Shown here: piece after piece, positions 50,791-60,390 of the stretch
Layout: each line of letters opens with the position of its first letter
Numbering within the stretch: position 1 is the first letter of the stretch
Notes under the pieces: model-generated
What the model was told of the DNA's origin: nothing
The model's input: the letters and a program-made list of their open reading frames with translations, nothing else
The model's database searches: none
Translations under genes and position numbers: made by a program
Assembly (NCBI GenBank): GCA_907163375.1
Contig: CAJQUW010008598.1
Location: 1-64,000 of the forward strand
Source: Prostheceraeus crozeri
Taxonomy: Eukaryota; Platyhelminthes; Polycladida; Euryleptidae
DNA: 64,000 nt
Direction of reading: 5' to 3'

Positions 50791-51254
50791 CAAGTTCCTG
50801 TTGATGACCTCATTAAAAATAGTCAAATAATTTGTATGCATATTTTGTACAATTCTATTTCACGTTTTAGCTTAAGGAACTAATATTAATTCTCTTACAC
50901 ACCTGGTAGATTTTAGATAGCGTAATCTCGCTGTGTTATTAGCTAGATCTAGTATTTTGATTGGAAACAGACCTGTCCTCTTATCATCTGAATGGGCAGA
51001 CTGGTAAATAGGATCTTTTCAATATATAAGTGATAAACATAATTTTGAACAGAACGACTTACTCGCCAATTCATTACACATGAGGAGAGGAGAAGCGTTG
51101 TTTGTCCTTCTAGTAAGTATTTTTAAAATTTTTAGACATTTTAGGATATAAAACTTTTCTTTTAAATCATACTTTGTACCTAATGAAAATTAACTAGTCA
51201 TTAGCTTGTTTTTTTTTAAACTTTGTTACCTTGACGCACTTTGCTACGTTGAAT
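50791..51254 (+). repeat. 464-bp direct repeat, copy 2
   Basis: Second copy of 50,069-50,531. It keeps TATATAAG (51,023-51,030), the ATG (51,080) and the GTAAGT donor (51,113), but is cut off just before the splice acceptor present after copy 1 and joins instead to a 155-bp-type repeat unit. Confidence 0.85.
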
Positions 51255-51395
51255 AGGTTTAGTCAGATACTGATTAAGTCTTCTGATGCATGTTCTGTTG
51301 TTTCTTCTAGTCCTAGTAAACTTAGCTGGCAGCCGCCGGGTATCATTAGGTTTAATGCTGACGTGTCTTCAATTGTACTCATAATTGCCGAAAAA
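51255..51395. repeat. Diverged unit of the 155-bp tandem repeat
   Basis: Resumes at AGGTTTAGTCAG, which follows in sequence the point where the third unit stopped at about 50,036. The 463-bp repeat pair therefore sits inside the tandem array. Confidence 0.7.
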
Positions 51396-51476
51396 GTTTT
51401 TCTTTATCACCAATCGTTGTATAGCACCTGAGTAGTAAGTAAAACTCCACCACTGGACCACGCAAGATGGCCGTCG

Positions 51477-51725
51477 CTGACGTCCCCCCCTCCTGTCAGT
51501 CGAGTCGGTCGTGGTGAGCCGCCGTGTTGCTTCGAGTCTGACGTCCCCACCCCTCCTGTCAGTCGAGTCGGTCGTGGTGTGCCGCCGTGTTGCTTCGAGT
51601 CTGACGTCCCCCCCCTCTGGCCGGCCGTAGTAGCGCGAGGTGGTGTGTGATGCGCTCTCCAGGTTGGCGTGGTGTGCCGGCCAGGTTGGCGTGGTGTGCC
51701 GGCCAGGTTGGGAGGGTGGACTGTC
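51477..51725. repeat. GC-rich terminal tandem repeats of copy B
   Basis: Two 61-63-bp units begin CTGACGTCCCC at 51,477 and 51,538, with a third partial from 51,601. They are followed by a 22-bp unit CCAGGTTGGCGTGGTGTGCC at 51,659 and 51,681 and a partial at 51,703. The location at the element boundary suggests a terminal repeat. Confidence 0.85.
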
Positions 51726-51730
51726 GTAGC

Positions 51731-52260
51731 TCACCTGAAAAAATCCTAAGTGTCAGAGTGGCTTTGTATGGGTAAAATTTTGAAAATTTTCCAAAGTGTG
51801 GCATTTCGACCTGGGACCTTTACCAAAACATTTTTCATCAAATTTCGCTGACCCCCCCCCCGGACAGCGATCTTCTAACTTTGGTTCTAGTGGACGGATT
51901 TTGTCTTACAGCTACTCGTTTGAAAGAGGAGAAAAAACTGCTCGGTGACATTTTTTGTTGCGAGTCAATCGGACCAGCCGTTCAAAAGTTAGAGCTGTTA
52001 CAAGATTTTAGGTCGGAGCTCACCTGAAAAAATCCTAAGTGTCAGAGTGGCTTTGTATGGACAAAATTTTGAAAATTTTCCAAAGTGTGGCATTTCGACC
52101 TGGGACCCTGACCAAAGTTTGTTTCATCAAATTTCTCCGAACGAGGGGGGAGGGCGGGTCAGTGAAATTTGATGAAAAATGTTTTGGTAAAGGTCCCAGG
52201 TCGAAATTCGGAAGTTTTAAATTTTCAAAATTTTCACCACACTGGAGCTCCCACACTTAG
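51731..52260. repeat. Direct and inverted repeats near the inner end of copy B
   Basis: A roughly 110-bp segment (CACCTGAAAAAATCCTAAGT onward) occurs at about 51,731-51,845 and again at 52,019-52,131. A third, inverted and diverged copy at about 52,160-52,255 makes 52,035-52,260 an imperfect palindrome. Frames on both strands mirror each other because of this and are not genes. Confidence 0.8.
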
Positions 52261-53075
52261 AAATTTTTTCACTTGTGGCATGTTACATGGACATGTGCTG
52301 ACGCACCGACTTCCAGTGGTCATATGAGAATGGTTCAGGTGTCATATGATAGAGAATGATGAGACGAATCGTTTGCAACAAACCGCATGTCGCTACGATG
52401 AATACTTTCGGAGATAGAGCCATTTTAAGTTTTCTTCCGAGCATATATAAACCCCCGACAACGTAAGTCTGATCACTTCATCGAAAGACGAGGCAAGCGA
52501 CGGTCGTCGCTCTGAGCTCCCGATATCGGGTGTTTCAAAGGACTCTATCTTTTGAAGTAGGCAAGCTATCTTCTTACTTCAAAGTTTGTGTGATAGAGTT
52601 TGATAGTGTCTTTACTACTGATAAAAATTTTTAAAAGTAGTATGAGTAGTAAAATGCGGAATTTTTTAAAAATTCTTAATTTTCAGTTTTTTCAAAGTTA
52701 TAACATGTAGACTAAGGTTTTCAAGTATGCTGAGTTCAAATCTGCTATCAGATTTGAAATTTAACTAAGTCTAAGGCAGCTTTGAGGGGTTAGATCCCAG
52801 CTACTGATCACTACCTTTGACTCGGCGTTACTGTTACCACTTCGGGGCAGTGACAATGATGTCTTCAGCTGTAAAGAGCGGGTATCGGGGAAGATCTCTC
52901 ACTTCCCTAGTGATCAGTACAAGGCCTTCGGGCTGTCGACGGGATCGAGTGCCACTCACTACACTCAAATCTATCATTCCTGACTAAGTGTAATGCTTTA
53001 GGAATATGACTGTATTACATGATTCCAAACTTATACAAATTTCATTATCTTACAGTTAACGATAAAATCTCAGTA
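52261..53075. promoter_or_regulatory. Non-coding region with TATA box and foldable segment, copy B
   Basis: TATATAAA at 52,444-52,451 is followed by CGTAAGTCTGA, conserved near 23,960-23,990 in copy A. A foldable segment at 52,803-52,918 is closed by 11-bp perfect arms ACTGATCACTA/TAGTGATCAGT, followed by a GCC-TTCG-GGC hairpin near 52,922-52,935. A splice-acceptor-like TTACAG lies just before the downstream gene. No coding frame is supported. Confidence 0.5.
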
Positions 53076-54228
53076 ATGGCAAATGACAAGAACCGAAAAT
53101 TCCACATCAAAATGTGTGTGTGCGGTCGAGTAAATCGCAGTGCGGACGCCAAGGCGCATGTGAAGAAGGCGGGCACTGACCACATGATTATCCTGAATAG
53201 GGTTGCGTGTGTAAAGTGTAGTGTTGAAGGGTGATGAGGATGAGGCGCGATTTTACAGAGTGCATGCAGATTGCAGTGGAGGTTTGGTGAATGACCTGAG
53301 ATTCACGCAGTTGATTGTTGAAGAGAGGGAGCGAATGTTGGCGATAGAGCGAGACGGCAAGGTGGAGAATGTTGTTGAGAATGATGAGTTGGCGAAAGCA
53401 GTTGCTTCGTTGGAGGCTGAGATTGAGCGAAAGAGAGTGCTTGAGAGTGATGATGAGGATGAAATGGATTTAGATAGGGAGCGTGTGAGGAAGTTGAGCT
53501 CTTCTTCCTCGGAGGTCTCCAACATAGTTGTTGAGGACCCCCCGCAGAGCTCATCTTCCCCAAAAGTGAAAAGTGGTGGGATTCGTGTGCAGTCGGCGAG
53601 GTGGTTGAAGGATGAAGAGAAGAAGCATGTGTCGCAGCAGATGGCGCATGATTTGTTGGTAAATAAGTATGAGAGTTTGAAGAAGGTGAAGGATGAAGTC
53701 GTGAATGAGTTAGCTGCGTTGAAAAAGAAGGAACTGAAGTCGAAGGAGATAGCGGATGAGAATATTCGAATGAGGCGTAGTGTAACTGATTTGAAGAATA
53801 AGACTCGAGAGTTGGAAGAGAAGAATGATGAGTGTGAGAAGAGGGCGAGTGCTGCAGAGAGAAGAATGAGAGATGCAGAAGCGAAGTTTGAGGAGATGAT
53901 GAAGGAGATGAGTGTGTTGAGAGCGAGGAATGTTGAGTTGGAGAGGAATGTGGCTCGGCGGGGTGATCAGAGACAGGCGTTTGAGAAGTTGGAGCGCATG
54001 AGGGATGAGTGGAATCGTGTGAATGAGGATAGGTTGTTTGAGTTTCACATCCCTATTCGGGATAATCATTTGGACGGTCAAGTCCTCGTCAACCGTAGTC
54101 TCGACGAGTCCATCATTTGTTACAATGGCCATCCGACCAAGAAATGTTTGCATGCCACACTGAGAACGCGCGGACATTTGCATAAATTTTCTGTTAGGAG
54201 GCCCACGAGACTACCCAAGGATGGCTAA
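53076..54228 (+). pseudogene. Zinc-ribbon/coiled-coil gene of copy B (broken about once)
   Basis: Chosen start ATG at 53,076 (MANDKNRKFHIKMCVCG), shortly after an acceptor-like TTACAG. The first 50 residues hold CVCG, two histidines and CVKC, suggesting a small zinc-binding head, followed by ADCSGG. From about 53,600 to 54,010 the protein is dominated by K, E, R and L in heptad-like spacing (for example KKVKDEVVNELAALKKKELK), a long coiled coil. A serine-rich acidic linker lies before it. No homologue recognised. It lies at the inner end of the element, so an end-binding or scaffold role is possible but unsupported. Confidence 0.55.
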
Positions 54229-54324
54229 CTTGGTAAGTGAAAAGCAAATAAGATAGTATATCCTATTCTAATACATATCATTTTCATTGCAGATCTTTGC
54301 CCGCCTTCACCACCCCATCACGTT

Positions 54325-54471
54325 ACTCCCGAGAACGAACCATCGGCTCTCTTAAGGGCCACCTAGGGGCAAGACATGATAGAACCTCCACGCGGTTTGC
54401 CCTGGGCAGTCTTCGGACTGGCGAATACTATCATTAAGTTGAGTCTGCTATCAGTCAACTTGAACGTTGCA
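54325..54471. repeat. 147-bp direct repeat, first member, copy B
   Basis: Nearly identical to 54,799-54,945. It contains GCGGTTTGCCCTGGGCAGTC and a hairpin with 7-bp arms AAGTTGA/TCAACTT. Both members are also present in copy A. The first sits immediately upstream of a TATA box. Confidence 0.9.
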
Positions 54472-54485
54472 TCGCGTTAGAGGGG

Positions 54486-54493
54486 TATATAAA
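54486..54493 (+). promoter_or_regulatory. TATA box of the small repeat-flanked gene
   Basis: TATATAAA 32 bases before the ATG at 54,525, implying a very short leader. It is directly downstream of the 147-bp repeat. Confidence 0.65.
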
Positions 54494-54524
54494 CCACTAC
54501 CTCTCATTTCATTTCATTTCAATC

Positions 54525-54791
54525 ATGCAGACGCCGAACAGTCAAGTCAGCTCTCCTCGCGGACCGCAGTTAAGACCGCGAAATTTATTTGATGAATTTG
54601 TTAGACTAGAGGAGCAAGACAGAGTCCACAACAATCTTGCTCGGATTGGCAATCCGATGACAGCAAGTGTTGTCAATCCAACGGAATGGCGTTACATTCC
54701 ACTTTTCAGTCACATAGCAATTAGCGTGGAAGTCGACACTGCTACCAAGGAGAGAGTCAAAGACTCTCTCAGCAGAATCGGTAGGGTGTAA
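54525..54791 (+). CDS. Small unknown gene between direct repeats, 88 codons, looks whole
   Basis: Begins MQTPNSQVSSPRGPQLRPRN and ends SLSRIGRV. The second half has two similar pieces, VHNNLARIG and VKDSLSRIG, suggesting a small internal repeat. It is polar, with no membrane segment, cysteine pair or known motif. The TATA box at the right distance and the matching, though broken, counterpart in copy A support a real gene. Its cassette-like setting between 147-bp repeats is unusual. Function unknown. Confidence 0.55.
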   Translation: MQTPNSQVSSPRGPQLRPRNLFDEFVRLEEQDRVHNNLARIGNPMTASVVNPTEWRYIPLFSHIAISVEVDTATKERVKDSLSRIGRV

Positions 54792-54798
54792 GATGACG

Positions 54799-54945
54799 AC
54801 TCCCGAGAACGAACCACCGGCTCTCTTAAGGGCCACCATGGGGCAAGACATGATAGAACCTCCTCGCGGTTTGCCCTGGGCAGTCTTCGGACTGGCGAAT
54901 ACTATCATTAAGTTGAATCTGCTATCAGTCAACTTGAACGTTGCA
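54799..54945. repeat. 147-bp direct repeat, second member, copy B
   Basis: Second member of the pair described at 54,325; it begins right after the stop codon of the small gene. Confidence 0.9.
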
Positions 54946-55537
54946 AATGAAGTTCGGTGTAATACTTCCTTTCGACGGGCGTTCCTGTAAAGGGCGGCGG
55001 TGAAACCCGTAGCTATGTATACCGCAAGGGACATTCGGCAATGGTCAATCTTGTTAAACCTCTCTGCGTCATGTTTGCAAGTGATTGCCTCTGTCTCAAC
55101 GTAGTATGCATTCGCGCCAGGGCGACATTTAGCCAGCTGTCGAAGGTTGCCTTATAAACTTTCCATTGCATACGTTATGAGAACCATGAGTTCTACCTGT
55201 CTCTATCAATGAGACGAATTGATGAATGGAATGAAATGGGAGGACACTCACGCGCCACACGCAGCATAACACACCTCTCTCTTCCGTAGTCTAACAAGCT
55301 CTTTACACATGGATCGCAGTCGATTGCTATCCCTGCATCAGATGTGTAAACTATCTTAATTTTATTTAACACTATTTCATCTACCATCATCACCCATATG
55401 AAATGTTATAAGATTTACAAGTTAAACTAAGCGTGCTACTATTTCCAAATGAAAAAGTATACATGCTTAAATCATCCACTGAAGCCCCATTCAAGTAAGT
55501 CAGTATGAAAGCAAAGATAATACGAAAAAATAATTTA
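54946..55537. other. Non-coding region of copy B
   Basis: Conserved with copy A (about 20.5-21.1 kb). It has a TATAAA at about 55,154 but no frame that makes a convincing gene. Confidence 0.4.
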
Positions 55538-55985
55538 TTATGGCATATATTTCAAAAGGTCTTCGTCGTCAATATCGTCCCAGAGTCTGACTTCACATAG
55601 ATCGCAAAAACAGTTCACTTGCTTCAATCGTTCTTCTACCGCGAGCCTCACTTTGTCGATGTACTCCCACTCCGCCATAGTTCGTGGCTGGGAGTTAGGG
55701 GTGATCCATTCCCATAATTGGTGGAGGAATTTGGTGCTGGTGATCTCCATCACATCATCAGTATCGTACTGCAGATACTTCCACCTCACGCCTGTTAAGT
55801 CGGGACACTCCTTCTCACATACACTCCTCTTCGTCGTCCGCTGGTAATGACAACTTTCTGATATTGTCCAGTCGGTACACCTTCTCTACCTTCCCCTTCA
55901 TTGGAGCGTTTGGTGCAACGAGCGCCTTTGGTGATGAACATGGAGAAGAGAATTTTGTGTTCGGTGTTGTCGGAGGGCTTGTCAT
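55538..55985 (-). pseudogene. Small acidic gene of copy B (broken about once)
   Basis: The better-kept downstream part (83 codons) includes VMEITSTKFLHQLWEWITPN and ends in an acidic WDDIDDEDLLKYMP with a nearby CFCDLC cysteine cluster. The upstream part, with a start at about 55,985, is rich in S, T and P. It diverges from the polymerase gene across a shared control region. Unrecognised; a regulatory protein is only a guess. Confidence 0.45.
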
Positions 55986-56255
55986 GTTGACTGTGAATAA
56001 TAACTTTGAAATGTTTTCTAATTCTTAAGTATAAACAAGCAACCAATCAGAATGAACAGCCAATGAATGATGAATATGAAAGTATATATGTAAAGTGACA
56101 TTCGTGTCATTTCACTCTGTCTTTGAGACGTATAAGTGAAGTGTTCTCTGGCGAATTCTGTTATTATTTGAGGCGTACAAGGGAACTGCTCTCTCGTGAA
56201 TTCCAAATTTGAGTGAAGTTTCTATCTTGTTGAAGTATCAACCTTAAACTTGATT
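55986..56255. promoter_or_regulatory. Probable bidirectional control region of copy B
   Basis: CCAAT motifs at about 56,042 and 56,059 and TATATAT at 56,082-56,088. A TGACATTCGTGTCA hairpin follows just after. A pair of related elements of about 33 bp (CGTATAAGTGAAGTG... and CGTACAAGGGAACTG..., each ending in GAATTC) lies at about 56,128-56,160 and 56,172-56,204. The region separates the small minus-strand gene from the polymerase gene. The hairpin and TATA are kept in copy A. Confidence 0.5.
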
Positions 56256-56419
56256 TCGTTGAAATGGTAAGTTGAAAATTTCTTCACTCATCTCCCTCAA
56301 ACGTGTGGCTAATAGCATCTTCCTCAATTTCAGGCATCAACTTCATCACCAACGCCCTCCCTTCTCGAGGAAAGTTTAGAGTTGTTGAGTCAAGGTAGGT
56401 TGTAACAATACAATGAGAC

Positions 56420-59400
56420 TTGAACAGAGATGATAGAATGATTTCTCTTTCAGGTGATGTGAGTTCCAGCTCAGGACTCTCGCGACAAGGCAACGAGTGG
56501 GAATGTGCCGACTGCGGACATATGTTTACAAGGAAGCACAGTCTCCTTCGACACATCAAACAACGTGTGTGTCAACGCAAAGCGGCATCAATCTCCGGAG
56601 GTGAAGTTGATTCTGACGATGACATCTCCTTTCCTTGCGATTTGTGCCCTCTTTCTTTTGATAGTCACTTTCAGCGATCTTCGCACAGACTTCAACACAC
56701 GCATGCAAATGATCAGTACACCAACGGTACCTCTACCATCTCCCTCATTAATGTTTCACATAATAATTTAGTACGCGACTACTGCATGGAGTCCAATACT
56801 CAAATAGCAGATTTTCCTGAGTGGCTCCTTCAAAATTCTAACATTATCGAAGCGCTCTTCAACAATTTAGACAATTTTAGAATGAAGGCGCTCATCTACC
56901 TTAAACTAAAACATATTAAAATTGATTTTCAAACGGGGCAAGTGACGGAAAGAATACAGTTTCATGTTCCTTCCTCTTCCGCAACCGAAGTTGTAGACTG
57001 CGAGTCTTGGCTAAATTTTCACATTCAATGTTTAAAATCAAATGTAGATAAATTCAATCAACGCGACAGCGCTCTCATTTTTGATGGTGTGGACTCAGCC
57101 ATATTCAAAATTTCCCTATTAGAAAGTCATGCAGCTCGAGGCACATTTAAACTACCAAAAACGTTGTATAATAAGAAAGCTGTCATCAATGTCGATTGTA
57201 AATCGCAGTGTTTCAAATATGCAGTCCTATCCATCCTTCACTATAATGATATCAACGTGCATCGAGATCGCACCTATAGCTATAGACAGTGGGAGGATGA
57301 AATAGTCTTTGAAGGTTGTGATAGTAACAACATGAAAATCAAAGATGTAGAAACGTTCGAAAAACATAATAAGATTAAAATTGTCGTTCACGTGTGGGAG
57401 AAGGGGTTGAAGGGTGCCCGCTATAATTCACGTTCAACTTGTTATGAACGTGTAGTCAACCTCTTATTAGTAAAACAAGATGATAGCGAGGAATGGCACT
57501 ACTGTGGTATTCCCAAAATCTCTCGCTTGTACACTCACTTGGGGCACTCTAAAAGAGGTGAACATTTTGTATGCGACCGCTGCATCCGCTCCTTTTGGAG
57601 TAAAGATAAATTTGAAACTCACTATGAATGGTGCAAGAGAGGTAAATTACAAATGGAACGCATCCCCAAAGATAAAATATTTTCACATAGGGATAATGGT
57701 GACGAATTAAGTGCCCTGCGTGTCATTTACGCAGACATAGAATGCTACATTGATGATATCATCCACAAGCCAGCAGTCATATCCTGCTATGAAGTATGGC
57801 ATGACCACTTTAGGAATAGACAAAACAAAATGCATACTTGGCAAGGTGAAGATTGCATTTCAAAATTTCTAGAATTTCTCGATAGAGCTGCCAAATTTCA
57901 ACAATCATATGATTCCCAATTGCAGCGTAAGTCACCACATATGTCAGATGTGCCCTAAATGTCATAAAACGTTTGATGACGATAAAATTAAGAAAGTGCG
58001 TGATCATGATCACATCACTGGTAAATTTAGAAACGCACTCTGCTCCAAATGTAACTTTTCACTTAGGTTGAGACGTCGTGCACTACCCGTCATTTTTCAT
58101 AACTTTAAGGGCTATGACAGTCATATGCTCATAAAAGGAGGGTTGAGCCAGATGAAACCGTGGCAGTTTAATGTAATAGCGCAAACGAGAGAAAAATTCA
58201 TGGCAATGGCAATGACAGCAAAAGTACCAGTAGATAAAACCAAAGAATATAAGACAGTCTTCTTCGAAATAAAATTTTTAGATTCATTCCAATTCATGTC
58301 AGCGTCACTAGCTTCTCTCGTTCGTAATCTCAAGTTTCTTCCCCATAGTCAAACTTTGAAGAAACACTATCCAAACTTAACGGATGAAATAATCACTCGC
58401 AAAGGAGTCTTTCCCTATGCGTATTTTAGCTCAATGTCTAAACTAAATGAAACAACCCTTCCTTCCATTGACAAATTCCAAAACGATTTGACGGGTCAAG
58501 ATTGTCCAGTAGAGGACTATGAACATGCTCAAGAGGCAGGGTTAAAATTTGATTGTAAAACGTTTGGCGAATATATGATCGCTTACTTAGAATTAGATTT
58601 CATTTCGCTGGCTGATGTCTTTCAGGAATTTCGACGAGTGGCATTAGAAGAAGACAAATTAGATCCTGTCCACTTTGTCAGTCTACCAGCCATGTCCTTT
58701 AAATCAGCCTTTAAAATGACTGGTAAGACCATCCATCTCTTACAAGACCCGGAGATGTATAACATATTTGAGCGCGGAATACGCGGTGGTCTCACATTTG
58801 TGAATAAACATCACATAAAATCTAAAACAGTAGGTGATGATCATATCCACCTAAAGTACTATGACCAAAATAATTTATATGGCAGTTCACTGTCTAAACC
58901 GCTACCTCATTCCGAGTTTAGTTGGTTAAATCAAGATGAGCTTGCGTATTACTCCAACCCTTCAAACATTCTGAAGATTCCAGATGAAGGTGATTGGGGA
59001 TATTATTTTGAAGTGGATTTGATTTATTCAAATAGTATTAAAAATAAAACTGCTGATTTCCCACTCGCACCTGAATCTGGTGAAGTGACTGAAGATATGT
59101 TTTCACCATTCATGTCACAATTTCATAATAACTTAACAGAGTGTGGACAGCCAAGGTACAAACCATGCCGCAAACTTTTGCTCACCCAATATGATAGGAA
59201 AAATTATCTCGTACACTTCTGCATACTAAAATTTTATTTAGAAATGGGCATGCTTCTAAAGTCAGTTCACCGCATTTTCAAATTTAGACAGAAAGCCTTC
59301 CTCAAACCCTACATAGATAGTAACAGTCAAAAACGTGCACTCGCCCAAAATAATTTTGAAAAGGATTTTTGTAAATATAAGAATAACAGTCTTTTCGGAA

Positions 59401-60206
59401 AGACCATGGAGGATGTTAGAAAACGTATGAACTACAAACTAGTCGTTGATGAACAAAAATATCACAAACTGACCTCATCACCTCTTTTCATTGATAGAGA
59501 CATCATCGATGAGGATCTTGTAGGTGTTAAAATGATAAAATCTGAAGTTGAGTTGTGCAAACCCATCTATATTGGGCAAGCCGTTTTAGATTATTCCAAG
59601 CTTGAAATGTATCAACTCTTCTACAAAATATTAAAACCATGCCCTCTCGTAAAAGAGGTTCGCTTGCTGGGTGGTGATACAGATAGTTTCTTTTTAGGAA
59701 TTACCACTCAAAAAGATTTAAATTTTAATGAAGCAGGTAAGTCATTAGAAAAATATTTCGACACATCTAACTACAATCCCACTCATCCACTCTATTCCAT
59801 ACTTAATAAAGCCAAACTTGGTTGTTTTAAGGATGAAACAGCAGGAAAGGAAAAAGATGAAATGATTCTCCTCCGTCCTAAAATGTATTCCATGAAATTA
59901 AAAGAATGTGCAGATAGTATTAAGCGTGCTAAAGGTATATCAAAATCCATTGTTCACAAAATGAAACATCGGTCCTATAAGAAGGCCTATAAAAATAAAA
60001 CTATAACGTTTGTCAATATGACAATCTTAAAATCTCAAGTTCATACTGTGAAAACGCACACGTTCAAGAAACGAGCGCTTTCAGCATGGGAAGATAAGAG
60101 GTGTTGGATAGGACATAACACATCTCTTCCACATGGACATCCTGACACAAACATACCTCCACCCAAAAGAATAAAACTCACGCTACCACATTCAGGAGAC
60201 GTGTAA
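56420..60206 (+). pseudogene. Protein-primed DNA polymerase B of copy B (about one break)
   Basis: Order of parts: C2H2 zinc fingers (56,495-56,700; CADCGHMFTRKHSLLRHIK, CDLCPLSF); a conserved N-terminal domain with AVINVDCKSQCFKYAVL, RTYSYRQWEDE and WHYCGIPKISRL; another zinc pattern CDRCIRSFW; exonuclease I YADIE (57,730); endonuclease VII-like CPKCHKTF...RDHDHITGK...CSKC (57,950-58,070); exonuclease II HNFKGYDSH (58,100); exonuclease III YLELD (58,590); polymerase A DQNNLYGSS (58,870); B KYKNNSLFGK (59,370); C GGDTDS (59,680). It would copy linear element DNA from a protein primer. The start is uncertain: GT...AG intervals between about 56,265 and 56,453 suggest short upstream exons. It overlaps no neighbour and ends tail to tail with companion gene 2. 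Catalytic motifs look kept. Confidence 0.85.
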
Positions 60207-60390
60207 ATAGATTCATCCTTAACTCAGTATTTTGATGTTGCTTTTTGTAGATATACATGGTTGTTTTATGTATCGCATGAGATCGTTTCTTCCTGGTGAA
60301 TATATGCCTACAGTCAGCTCATTCCCCCTATATCTGTGAAAAGATTTTTTCATATACATATTTTTATTTCAATAAACATATCACAATGAC
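60207..60390. terminator. Convergent 3' region between polymerase and companion gene 2
   Basis: On the minus strand an AATAAA lies just after the companion gene (about 60,365-60,375), where transcripts of both genes would end. Matches 2,721-2,905 in reverse. Confidence 0.5.

Noticed and set aside
50730-50800. Hammerhead-type ribozyme
   Set aside because: A CGAAAC motif and a stem are present, but the CUGANGA core is not found in the right place.
50069-51254. Long terminal repeats of a retrovirus-like element
   Set aside because: The repeats lack TG...CA ends and a primer-binding site, and the 259-bp middle has no coding content. A plain duplication is simpler, though a miniature element cannot be excluded.
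52035-52260. Two opposed 73-codon frames as a gene pair
   Set aside because: They mirror each other because of an imperfect palindrome.
53253-54183. Minus-strand frames rich in S, L and P over the coiled-coil gene
   Set aside because: They are shadows of the lysine/glutamate-rich plus-strand gene.
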